A DNA stretch of 64,000 bases. Source: Lasiodiplodia sp. COLG20. Its lineage: Eukaryota > Ascomycota > Dothideomycetes > Botryosphaeriales > Botryosphaeriaceae. Both the position numbers and the translations under genes were made by a program. Where the stretch lies: NCBI GenBank assembly GCA_009801085.1, contig VNWV01000015.1:292676-356675 (forward strand), written 5' to 3'. The notes beneath the pieces are model-generated. The model saw nothing but the letters and a program-made list of their open reading frames with translations. It was not told the DNA's origin and did not search any database. Shown in pieces: positions 32,919 to 43,220 of this stretch; positions within the stretch are counted from its first letter, which is position 1, and each line of letters opens with the position of its first letter.

Positions 32919-34478
32919 ATGATGGCAATCATATTTCTACTGCTACTCTGTGCTCAAGCCACTCACATCTTTGCCAATTCAACTTATACAAATCCCATTC
33001 TTCCAGGATTCCATCCAGACCCCTCCTGCGTCTTTGTACCTGCCTGGAATGACACATTTTTCTGTGTCTCTTCCAGCTTCTTGGCCTTTCCAGGCCTTCC
33101 TATTCATTCCAGCCACGACCTAAGAACATGGACCCTCATCAGCAACGCCTTGCACCGACCCGACCAGCTCCCGGGCCTCGCTGATGTCAATGCCCAGACT
33201 GGGGGGATTTGGGCGGCTACCATCAGGTTCCATGACGACACATTCTACATCACTACCACGCTCGTCTACGACAGCCGAGCCAACAATGATTCCAGCAGAT
33301 GGGACAATGTCATCTTCACCTCCAACAACCCATACGACGCCAACTCCTGGACTCTACCAACCCATTTCAAGTTTGATGGTTACGACACGAGCCCATTCTG
33401 GGACGACGATGGTACAACTTACATTGTTGGCGCCTCACTGTGGACTTCTCGGCCCGGAATCCATCTGGCAACCATCAACCTCGAAACGGGAGACGTCGGT
33501 CCTCAAGCTGCACCCTGGAACGGTACTGGGGGCATCGCACCCGAAGGACCGCATTTGTATAAGAAGGATGGATGGTACTTCCTGCTCATTGCTGAAGGTG
33601 GGACGTTTACCGGACACATGGTGACCGTAGCGCGATCGCGATCCATCACTGGACCATACGAATCGTTCCCGGGAAACCCCATCTTGTCGAACGCCAATAC
33701 GACAGAGTACTTCCAGGCAGTTGGGCACGCGGATTTGTTCCAAGATGGGTTGAGGAGATGGTGGGGAGTCGCGCACGCCATGCGGTTGACCATAGAGCCG
33801 TTGGTCGTTCCCATGGGAAGAGAAACTTCGCTTTATCCAGTCACCTGGGAAGACGGATCGTGGCCGGTTTTGGAGCCCGTAAGAGGTGTCATGAGCGGGT
33901 GGGAACTGCCTGCGTCGAACGATGGAACGGACATGAGTTCCCCCGACGAAATCGATTTTGCGCCTGGGTCAACGCTTCCATTGCACTTCGTACACTGGCG
34001 GCTGCCGGACGCGGATTCGTTCTCCATTTCTCCAGTGGAAAGGCCGCACAGTCTCCGTCTCATGCCGTCCAAACTTAACCTTACAGCCTACGATGGACTA
34101 TCTGCTCCTGGGGGCCAGAGCTTCATCGCCCGTCGCCAAGTGCACACACTGTTCACGTTCAGCGTCGATATCAGCTTTTCGCCTCAACGAATAGAGGAAG
34201 AAGCTGGAGTCAGTGTGTTTACAGACCAAGGTGCTCACGTTGATCTTGGAATTGTTCTCCTTGCGCCAAACGACTCAGGTGACAGCACACTTTCCAGCCC
34301 ATCCAAATACTTCCGCCTCCGGGCTCAAAGCAACAGAGGGTCACTCGAGACTATCGTAGCAGTTCCTCAAACATGGGTGCACGACAGTATCCAGCTCGAG
34401 ATTAAAGCTGGGAATTTGACACACTATACTTTTTCTGTGGCGCCAGCACTTCACAAGAGCCAAAGCATCACAATTTGA
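32919..34478 (+). CDS. Secreted GH43 glycosidase (beta-xylosidase/arabinofuranosidase type)
   Basis: Single exon, 519 residues. A signal peptide (IIFLLLLCAQATHIFA) is followed by the five-bladed propeller. NPILPGFHPDPS contains the general-base Asp, DGYDTSPFWDDDGTTY the pKa-modulating Asp, and IAPEGPHLYKKDGWYFLL the general-acid Glu. A C-terminal beta-sandwich begins after about residue 320 (SLRLMPSKLNLTAYDG). Many N-glycosylation sequons (NST, NDT, NDS, NGT) fit secretion. The enzyme should trim arabinoxylan or xylo-oligomers. All catalytic residues are intact, unlike the neighbouring galactosidase. Confidence 0.93.
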   Translation: MMAIIFLLLLCAQATHIFANSTYTNPILPGFHPDPSCVFVPAWNDTFFCVSSSFLAFPGLPIHSSHDLRTWTLISNALHRPDQLPGLADVNAQTGGIWAATIRFHDDTFYITTTLVYDSRANNDSSRWDNVIFTSNNPYDANSWTLPTHFKFDGYDTSPFWDDDGTTYIVGASLWTSRPGIHLATINLETGDVGPQAAPWNGTGGIAPEGPHLYKKDGWYFLLIAEGGTFTGHMVTVARSRSITGPYESFPGNPILSNANTTEYFQAVGHADLFQDGLRRWWGVAHAMRLTIEPLVVPMGRETSLYPVTWEDGSWPVLEPVRGVMSGWELPASNDGTDMSSPDEIDFAPGSTLPLHFVHWRLPDADSFSISPVERPHSLRLMPSKLNLTAYDGLSAPGGQSFIARRQVHTLFTFSVDISFSPQRIEEEAGVSVFTDQGAHVDLGIVLLAPNDSGDSTLSSPSKYFRLRAQSNRGSLETIVAVPQTWVHDSIQLEIKAGNLTHYTFSVAPALHKSQSITI

Positions 34479-34799
34479 TGGGCTGAGGCGAATTTGGTAA
34501 CCCCGATGTTTACTGGAGCACTGGTAGGGGTTTATGCGACGACTAATGGAGCTGATGTTGAACCTGCATTTGCATATATTAGTCAATGGCGCTATCAAGG
34601 TCAAGGGCAGTACATAAATTAGTTTAGGGACGTAGGGATCTAAGAATACAGTAGGGTTTCGTAGCATGCCCCTTAGTCCAGCTTCCATCTCTACGTGGTA
34701 GTCACACGTCTTCGATCCTTCGCCACTGTCCTACTGCCTTGAAATCCTCACCGTTAGTTATAAGACCCCACTGCGGTCTGGCCCATGTTTACCTATTTT

Positions 34800-34890
34800 C
34801 GATTACTCCGCAATAGTAGCTGAGGACCGCAGATTTCTCAGGGAGGGGTACAGCGAGGCCAAGACACAAACACGTTCCCCAGGCTTCATT
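34800..34890 (+). pseudogene. Relic of a second GH35 copy
   Basis: The segment gctgaggaccgcag…gggtacagcgaggccaag repeats, with several changes, part of the GH35 gene around 30205-30275 (the AEDRSLRREKYSEAK region). It lies beyond the GH43 gene and covers only about 80 bases, so it is a degraded duplicate. Confidence 0.55.
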
Positions 34891-35015
34891 ACCATAATCA
34901 TCTTTTATCCTACAACACAAGGCCAATCGCCCATGTGCCTGATAAAAATAGTTACACACTCATCAATGTCGTCATCTCATCCATTCCTCAAGTGGTCCTC
35001 TGTTTTTGGGATTTC

Positions 35016-35591
35016 CTACATAAAAAGGAAATTTGACGAATTGAAAGATCTAAAGAAAATAATTGCAGCAAGGGGTAAAGCAGCGATTAAGTAGAAAAGC
35101 AATAAAATAGTCCCGTATCGGAATCGCTCAGGGACCGCACGGAAGGCCCAGCTTAAAGTACATTGGAACCATTTCCAACCTCTACACAAAACAATGTCCA
35201 CGTTGTGCATGAAACGAAGTCCTCTATAGTAGGCCTTTATGGAAAGGCTTAACGAGTTGGGCCATGTGTCGCTGAGCGTCTGCTTTTTCACTGCAGAATT
35301 CAGGAATCGCAATAACTCCATCACCGAGAAAAGAATCATGGTTTCTGGAATCCACGTGATTCTTATAAAGATGATAGCTGGCAAAAGGGAAAGCAGAAAG
35401 GTCATACCCGGAAACGGACAGCACGCTCTTTCCCGAAATTGCTGTCGGAGATGTAGAAGGTATATGAAGAGAGGGAAGCTAACCGTAGAAACTTGGTATC
35501 CTCTGAAATGATAGAGAAGACCAACGGTGCACATAAGAAAAAGAGTGTACTGGAATTTGATATCTTTCCCTGTCAAGTAGGGCGATAGCAT
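35016..35591 (-). CDS. Hypothetical polytopic membrane protein
   Basis: 191-residue ORF (MLSPYLTGKDIKFQYTLFL…). Hydrophobic segments include TLFLMCTVGLLYHFRGY, VSFPLFIYLLHL, FLLSLLPAIIFIRITWI and TILLLFYLIAALPLAAIIFF. The frame stays open for another 19 codons upstream (DADDFSKELFLPNVDI) to a stop. That upstream stretch looks coding, so this may be the last exon of a larger gene whose earlier exons I could not find. No family recognised and no soluble catalytic domain seen. Flanked by repeats and AT-rich DNA. Confidence 0.4.
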   Translation of the reverse strand: MLSPYLTGKDIKFQYTLFLMCTVGLLYHFRGYQVSTVSFPLFIYLLHLRQQFRERACCPFPGMTFLLSLLPAIIFIRITWIPETMILFSVMELLRFLNSAVKKQTLSDTWPNSLSLSIKAYYRGLRFMHNVDIVLCRGWKWFQCTLSWAFRAVPERFRYGTILLLFYLIAALPLAAIIFFRSFNSSNFLFM

Positions 35592-35930
35592 GATGTCGAC
35601 GTTTGGCAGGAACAGTTCTTTCGAGAAGTCATCTGCATCTTTTGAATGCCGTCAGTCACAGGTCATCGCCTTTTGATATGTGTAACTATTTATAACATAG
35701 GTCTGCGATGTTGTAACGTAAACTTCTCACGGCTCCGTCGTGTGCTGATAGATTGTCTCTGGTCATGGGGAATATGCTTAAATACTCACCGGACATCAGT
35801 GAGAGTTCCCATTCATCAAGTTTACAAGGACCTAGCTTTCCCGCAAGATTGTGCTTGTTGTTCCTGAACCGGTTTAAAACTCGTACTGGACAGTCATAGC
35901 GTGGATTTCCTTTTTATTTATTTTTTTTTT

Positions 35931-36040
35931 GCTAATGTCATGGGTAGTTGAAGCTATCGTCCGGACGAAAATGTGTAATTAAAAATTCGACATACACGTC
36001 AGTACGATAGCTGCAACTACCCATGACATGTTATTTTTTT
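35931..36040. mobile_element. MITE-like palindromic element, full copy
   Basis: Long imperfect inverted repeat. The left arm, starting tgtcatgggtagttgaagct at about 35937, pairs with the right arm ending agctgcaactacccatgaca at about 36028, with a centre containing gtaattaaaaattcgac. Poly-T tracts lie just outside both ends. It has no coding capacity. Related copies lie at 22.73 and 25.16 kb. Confidence 0.7.
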
Positions 36041-38985
36041 TAAGAACAGCTCGAGGAATAGCTATGCTGAGGCCTTTTGCTATTCTTCACACTAGCCACC
36101 GGCTGTAAAAGGGCACTGTAATTTGAGGTGTGGATGTCACCAGACTTGTTCTGAATCACACCAGAATTTGCGTCTCTTCTTTTCGAATCCTACATCGCGA
36201 GCTGAGCTTGCTGAGGAGGTGACGTCGTATATCGTCAGAGAATTCGTGTGTGCACCGAATGTGGCAGGTACGCCTGCGCTGCTTCCTTAGCTGTAAAACC
36301 TCCTGCAACCTCACTACGCCGGTCTCGCACCATCTTCAATCTGCAATGCTACCTCCACAATCACCGCCTCTTTCCACTCACTCGCCGCCCGCCGCCGCCC
36401 ACAATGGATCAACCATGTGAGATCGGTGAGCGCCCAATCACCACTCGCCGCAGGCTGTAGGTCATTACACAGCACAACTCTTGACGGCCAGCATCCAACA
36501 TTTCGCGGTCGCGCTAACATTTCTGCAGACCATCACTCTTAGCAATGCCGCTACGACTACCTACTGGTCGGTGTGCGGGGGACCGCACCCGACGACGCCC
36601 CGCCACCATGTCGCTCCACCAGCTCGCCTTGTCGGCGGCCGATTTGACTTTTTCTCGCTGTTCTGCTTGCCGGATGGGCCGATCCCCGCTCGCGCAAGCT
36701 GGGCTTTGGCTTCTCTGCTCTCGCCCTGCTCGCCGTCGTGGCCGCCTCGGTCGCCCTGAGTCGATCCTCTGCCCCCGGCTGCTCGGAGCCAGTTCACATC
36801 TGGCTACAATAGTTGTTATCCTCGCTGGAGGATATTGGTTTCCTTGCATTGTCTTTTTCCGTTTTCCGGCTTTTATTGCCTGGATCCCCGGCCTAGAACT
36901 GGCCGATTGCTGTTTTTACGCTTCTTCTCGACCAAATTTGGCTTATCGCCACTGCAATTCGCCTCGTTTCGGTTTCCCGCGCGGCGAAACTTGCGCTGCT
37001 CCTTTGCTGTTGCCGTAGCATCGGATGGTGTGCCTGGGAGCACAAATTTCCTGTCTCGGGTCACATGCTGGTCTCCGACCACACAACCGTTTTCCAGGCT
37101 CGGTTTATCCGCAAGCACGGCCTTCGGACCTGGAATACATAATTGGGCCAAAGGACCCAAAAATCCTTCATGCTTCTATTCGGGGATGAAAAAATCCACC
37201 GGGTAACTACGGTTACCAAGCTCGCGCGCGGTCTTTGGACCGAAAAGACTATTTACCTTGTCGGCACGCCAGAGAAAGAAGAAGAAATGATGGCAATATC
37301 AATGCCATCAGGCGCATTGTTCAAGAAAACATGCGCACGTCGAGACCACCCGTGCAGCGCGCGGGAAATGCACCGCGCACGCTCGCAATGCTGTCTAGCG
37401 CGAGAACATTCAGCAGCAAAAATGCTGCCTACAGCACTGCGCTGCGCAGCCACAGCAGATCCTCCGGCACGCCCGCAGTGAGGTGGTGGAGCATGGAGTG
37501 AAAGAAAAAGGCGTCGAGATGGTGTCTTTGCCGTCTGTTCGTTTGTGTGGCGGCTTCCTGTAGTCAGCATGTTTTTTTCGTATGTTTTCTTTTGCTTGGT
37601 TTTGTTGTGTCGTCTTTTTGGGTTTTCCTGTTTGTTGCTTTTTTGGAAGTTTTGAGTCTCCCTTTATGTCTTTTTGCAGTATGATTAGTGCCCGGTGTGG
37701 CGTGCTACTATGTGTTTTACTCGATAGATCTCTTTCCAAACTACCTATTATCGGCTCTCTAGAATTGCCAATACATCCCTTTGCGCACTCTGCCGCCCCA
37801 CCATGTAGGCTACATGATAGTATAGGGATAATAGCATAAATGGTATTTAATTTCACGGAATATAAAGATTAGAAAGACGCCACTAATGTTCTTAGGAGAA
37901 TTTCTAGAGCAACTGAAGTGAATAATTATGTTAAGGAAGTGGGTGTGTCTTGCAGCCAGCGCTATAGCAGGAAATCACTGCGCAGGCTCATGTTGCCGCA
38001 GATATATTCTACTGATGGTGCAATTGACTGTAAGGTTTGCTCTTGGTCATGACTGTAATGGGAGATGATCAGTCAAGAACCTCCGAAGGGTGGGCCTGTG
38101 ATGTAGCACGTGGTGGAATCGCAAATTGTTAGGTGTCAATCACTCCAGTAGAGAGCAAATCATAGACTCATCGATACTTTGATTTCCCAACCGGAACCAC
38201 ACGCACGGTTTGCTTGTTTACTCGATGAAATATCTAACTCTGAGCAGGGGAAGCCTATTATTGCTGAACGTGCAAATCGATTCCCTCGTCCACAACGGTC
38301 GTTAGAACGAGGCCACTATAACCACGCGATTTCTCCTACCCTCTCATCGAGAATGGAGAATAGGCTTACTGAATTGCTTTTTCTGGATGCTTGCGTATCC
38401 AAATGAGATGCTTTTTAAGTGAGGGGTAGGCATATCTCATCATCGCACCCCTGTCGGCCACCACCGTAGCGACCAGTCGGATATCATAGTAAAGGTCTTT
38501 TTGTATGATACGATATGGTTGATTTCTGTCCAGGGCTGTTATTCCAAGGTCGGATGTTGGACGGCAACAGTGAGATGTTGTGTTTCCTCCTGGCATGCTT
38601 TGCATGAATCACCTCTTGGAGGTACACACTGCAGTCTCTCCATAGGGTACATTCCAAAGTGCGTTGAACCCTATCAGGCTTGACTCTCGAGACCGCAGTA
38701 TGACTAGTGAGAGGGTGGAACGCGGGAGTAAGCAAATGGATTCCGCCGGTAGCATTCCTACTTGCTCTAGATCCAGCTGCCTTGCAGAAACTCTAGCATA
38801 AATACTCTCGGTGGGGCAAGAAAGTTGTTTTTGGTAAACTCACGCTGACAATAGCGCGATATCTAGCGTATAACGCCTTCGCCAACCTCAAGAAACGTGA
38901 ACCCCGCTCGGGTGCCCAGTAAGTCCCATCAAGCATCAAACGCATCATACAAGTCTAAAACTGATATAAAACGATAGTACAAAAC
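36041..38985. other. Three-kilobase region without a supportable gene
   Basis: Contains a GC-rich part (36250-37000) and a T-rich part (37510-37720). Long ORFs overlap on both strands with arginine/serine-rich, low-complexity translations, which marks them as chance frames. No transposase, LTR or RNA gene could be identified. Confidence 0.35.
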
Positions 38986-39605
38986 ATGCATATGCTCCAG
39001 CGCGCGATACGCATTATGAAGCGCGTCATAAAGCTCCTCTGCTCCGGTATCCACAGTCTGTCCGAGGGTCTCTCCGCAGTCGCAGTGTTCTTCTACGAGG
39101 AGGTTGCTGCTGAAATGAAAGTTCTTCTGCCAGAAATTGATATAAAGGCCATGATTCGGCAGATTAAGAAAGCCATCAACGATTTGGGGAATTGGGCCAG
39201 AGATAATCCATATCAGGCGGCGTTCATCGTTCTCTGCATCGTTATCATCACCGCCGCCCCGGTGCTTGTGTCTCCGCTGTTGGCAACTGCTGGCTTCACA
39301 GCTGCTGGTCCTGCCGCTGGTGAGTTATCGACTGAACCATACAACTGAGAAGTTCTCCATTTAGACGTTGTTAACTAAATATCACAGGAACTACCGCCGC
39401 AGCCGTGCAGTCAGCTATCTCTCCCGTTACCGCCGGCAGCACCTTCGCTATTTTGCAGAGTGCCGCAATGGGTGGCTACGGTCTCTCTACTGTGATTCGT
39501 CTCATTCAGATGGTTGGTGGTGCTGGACTCGTTATCGCAGCTTGTTGGAAGTCCTTCTTCGGTGGTGGAGATGGTGGCGACGACGACAAGGTCAAGGTCA
39601 CTTAA
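38986..39605 (+). CDS. IFI6/IFI27 (ISG12)-like small membrane protein
   Basis: Two exons, 38986-39319 and 39388-39605, separated by a 68-nt intron, giving 183 residues. The N-terminal third is amphipathic (EEVAAEMKVLLPEIDIKAMI). The C-terminal half carries the glycine/alanine-rich ISG12 domain: PLLATAGFTAAGPAAG, then AVQSAISPVTAGSTFAILQS and GYGLST. It ends in an acidic GGGDGGDDDKVKVT tail. Metazoan members are interferon-induced mitochondrial or nuclear-envelope proteins linked to apoptosis; fungal roles are undefined. An additional 5' exon is possible, because a GTAAGT lies at about 38919. Confidence 0.75.
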
Positions 39606-40085
39606 GGAAAGGGATATTCAGGTTTCAAAGAGACGAAAGGAGTTAGAATGTAAGACCGGTGTTCATGATTCCGTTGTTAATCTCACACAATATGCGGAAG
39701 ATCCGCTCGCAAGTATTCAAAGTACTCTTGTTGACCGTTGACTCCACCGAGATCGAGCTAGACTTCACCAATAAAAGCAATAACACAATCCGATAGAGCT
39801 GGTGAAGAAGACATAGACTTTTTATATTATTAAAGAATACTCTATTCTACGAAATTCTTTATACCTAGCTACGTGTAGACTTCTACTAGTCCTTATATTC
39901 GTAATTAGTAATCGTGGCTACTTACGTCCCTTTATTTTTTCTAACAAGTTTACGTATTAGTATCCCTAGTAACGCCTGTTTTTTAACAATTATATAAGCA
40001 TTATTTAAGTAGTAGATTGATGGGATTAGAACTGTAGACATTCATCGCACTATTTAAGAATACTATACTTGGCTAGAACACGATT
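39606..40085. other. AT-rich, RIP-like intergenic DNA
   Basis: 480 bases, strongly AT- and TA-rich between 39800 and 40050 (runs such as tatattattaaagaat). No gene. It resembles a heavily mutated repeat, without definable ends. Confidence 0.4.
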
Positions 40086-41796
40086 CTACATCTTCCGAAT
40101 AGCTAGAAAACTTCTTCCCCCGTCGCTAGTCAGCCTTGGCCTTGTTTTGAATCTCAGGACTTCCATGTCCAGTCTCCTTGCGATGCATCCATCATCAACA
40201 CGGACTATAGCTGATGGCGAGAATAGTAAAGACTCCCCAACTTTTAATGAAACAATTTCCTTGAATAGATCATACAACTCCCCATCATCATTGGATGCCA
40301 TGCCACATAGTCCAGCAAGATGTGAGCGAAGCGTAGTGAACCAAGCTTGCGACGTAAAGCGATGCACGATCGTGACGGAACAGAGGTCGAGAAGCGTTGG
40401 AGATACTGTAGGCTCTTGTGTTGCTATGATGATGCGGCTCCCAGTGTGTCGTTGCATTCGAATGCAAGTGCGAAGTGATTCTGAGAACTTTTCAGCGGCT
40501 GAAGAGGAAGTCATATACTGTGTTCAATTAGCGAAAGGCCCATCGGAGAGATACTGCACTGGGCGCTGTTTATACTTTGTGCGCTTCATCAAGAGCTATG
40601 ACTCGTCCAGCGGACTCTTTTTCTTCAAGAAAGAGAGATAAACAGATGTCGAACAACACGCATGCGGTCGATGCATCTATGAAGGGATCTGTCAGGTCGA
40701 CGATCGTAAGGGATCCGGCGGCTGGTTTGAAGTCATCAACATTGGCGTTTGTAGTTTCCATGAAGCTTTCCAGCAGCTCGAGCCGCAGATTCATTGGTCC
40801 TTTTTGATCGCGAGACAATTTCTCCTCTTTGAGGAGGCTGATGAAGCGCTTGTAATCAAAGACGTGATGGCGCTTTCCAGAAGTTGCCATGCTGCGGAGG
40901 ATTTTGTTGATAACCTGCATGCTGTCAGCCATTTCTAGAGTCACTGAAAGGCGATTCACGCATCTTACTTCCATATAGAGAGGAATCTTTCCATTGACCT
41001 CATTGAACGCCATTAGGGAAAGCATGCGTTCGACATTCAGGTGCTTTGGCTGAAGCCTGAGCTTTCTCACAGTCAGGTACTTCGCCGATTGCCCGATCTT
41101 TTGGTACGCATCCTTGAGTTTCCAGTAATTGCTCGGTGAGACCAAGACATTGACGCTAATCCCGGCCGAACATAGGTATGCTGCTTCACATACTGACCCA
41201 ACACTCCACGCGTCGTAGTGGAATACAATGCCCTGCAATGGCCTTGAAAGGCTTCCAAGGCTCCTGCTTGGCAAAAGGCAGCCCTCAAGCATACATGCCA
41301 GCGTGTAGCTTTTCCCACTGCCTTGGCTTCCGCAGAGAAAAGCCGACCAGGGGGCATTCGTGTTCAGAAAAATTGGATCTGTGCGGTACGCCGCGTCTGT
41401 GGAAAGAGCTCCGGGAACTCTTCTCTGTCTTTCTCTTCCAAGCAATGCGAATTGTTCGAAGCACGCGTCGAAATGGCTGCCCTCGCCAGCTTCCGCTAGT
41501 AAGAGCTTCGCTGACCAGGAGAACAGCGGTGTCGTAAGCACCTCCTCCAAGCTCAAGCCGTACAAAGAAGCATTATCCGTGGAATCCTCCTCTGTTGACA
41601 GAAGATCTAAGTAGCGCGTAAGCTCATCAATGGTTCCTTTTGCAGTCTTCTTGCCCTTTCGAACTTCTGCGTAATGGGAGGAGGTGGTCCGGCTCTCAAA
41701 GCTCTGGGGTGAAGGTGGAGTCCACAAAGGGCTGGAGGACAACTCTCTATTTGTGTCTGATGAAGAAGGCTCGTTGTTGTGGCTGAAGGGTCGCAT
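40086..41796 (-). CDS. P-loop ATPase (HerA/FtsK-like superfamily)
   Basis: Minus-strand gene of about 532 residues, starting at 41796 (MRPFSHNNEPSSSD); an upstream in-frame ATG at 41934 would add 46 residues. Two introns are supported: 40518-40575 (joining EAHK to YMTSSSAAEK) and a frame-neutral 54-nt intron at 40915-40968 (GTAAGA donor, GCTGAC branch, GCAG acceptor). The Walker A is CGSQGSGKSYTLACML. The Walker B is RVIALDEAHK with the catalytic Glu. The downstream strand GSRIIIATQEPTVSP is the sensor-like Q/E segment typical of HerA/VirB4-like ATPases. A Ser-rich N-terminal region precedes the domain. Its partner and process are unknown. Confidence 0.75.
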
Positions 41797-42769
41797 TTTG
41801 TATGCCTTGGATGTTTGTCCGAACAGAAGTGATTCAGGTGCTGGAGGACTACCTCTAATAAGGCTTTGATTATTGAATCTAATTCTAGTGCTAGTATTGT
41901 GGGAAAGCGACTTTATAAGGACTGCGGCTAGCAAGGGGGCTTAAAAATTCTTGCATTTTTAAAATTATGTATCAGAGTAGAATGTTGAGGAAACTACGTA
42001 CGGTTGCTTCCCCCGCTCCTGTGTTTAATCCTTACATTACAACCCTTGCTGGTACTACCCTATCGACCATTCTACGCCCCCATTCCAACATCATGACTCA
42101 CTGCTGGAAGCCCCAATGACGAGTCCGGGTGTCTAGCCTATCCCTGGTATCTCAGTTCGCTGTATTCAACATTCAAGCCCTTGCTTACTGCGTATTACAT
42201 GCCCTCGTTCATCAGTGCCTGTGTCATCGCTGACGAGGTAATACATGTAGCCAAATGCTCGACAAAATCCTAAGCGAGATTACGATACTGTTAAGCCGTT
42301 AGTACGCAGCTAATATAGGGTTGTCTCGCCTAAAATATAATGTGCTGACACGATATAATATTCGTGGAGTGCATAGTTATGCATCTTGTGTTTAGTAGGC
42401 ATTATTTTACAAGTGGATGCGTCTTTTATTTCCTAAGATGAAATACATCATACACCATTATTTGATTTTACCCGAATTTGTACATTATGAACCGTGGCTT
42501 GGAGAACAATAGGAATTAACTTATCCTTTCCTTTATCCACATCCCCTCCTCCTTGTGTATTTCCATCTCAGCCTACATCAGCTAATCAGTCCCTTCTTTC
42601 AGCTTTTAGGGTCCTTGTTTCGCGGTAGATCGTACCTCGCCGTGAAGTAAATATCGAAGATTCGTCCAATAAAGGGCGCTACATCTGTTGTAAAGAGTTT
42701 TTTCAGCCTTTTAATGCGACATACAATCTATTTAAGGCACCCAATGCTCCCCAGCCCCGAGAATCAGAA
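41797..42769. other. Gene-free AT-rich DNA upstream of the ATPase
   Basis: About 970 bases with no ORF of note; AT-rich between 42280 and 42500. The part next to 41797 contains the ATPase promoter. Confidence 0.4.
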
Positions 42770-43220
42770 CGACGAAGATAATGAAAGCTCCGCAAATGAG
42801 GAAGACCGAAATGCCCTAGCCAGACGCTGACATAACACCAAGATTGAAGAGCTAGCCTATCTTGTATTGCTTGGAAGTCAATGTAGAGTGTTTCATGAAA
42901 TCACTTGAATCTTTTCATAGAGCACTCTTCTTTCGGGCCTCTTTGCGACCGCCTTCGCGTGGCTAGCTGCTGCAAATTGTGGCTGGTCGACCTCAGCTTG
43001 CTGCTACAGTAGAAAAATGTCAATTATCCCAAGCATCACAAACAGCCCAGCAATGCATCGCATTTCATCGCTTCAGCAGCAGTGCAGGTGACATGGAACG
43101 CATCCGCCGCCTCCTCGGACACAAGAACGCGGACGACAAATTCTATCCCCGTCCCATGCAAATATTAATCTGGCAGATACCGGTCATTATGCCTGGCTTC
43201 GGTATGAGCGGCAAGTAACA
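42770..43220 (+). pseudogene. Fragment of a fungal membrane-protein gene
   Basis: A readable fragment gives SQASQTAQQCIAFHRFSS, DMERIRRLLGHKN and FYPRPMQILIWQIPV. In another frame upstream it gives TLLSGLFATAFAWLAAA. These blocks are typical of an uncharacterised fungal protein with a transmembrane segment, followed by a conserved ERIxxLL … PRPMQxxIWQxP stretch. Here the two parts are in different frames and the downstream helices are missing (stop at 43216). I call a relic; the family memory is approximate. Confidence 0.45.

Noticed and set aside
36248..37570. Overlapping ORFs of 60-157 codons on both strands
   Set aside because: Arg/Ser/Pro-rich, mutually overlapping translations without domains or splice logic; treated as chance.
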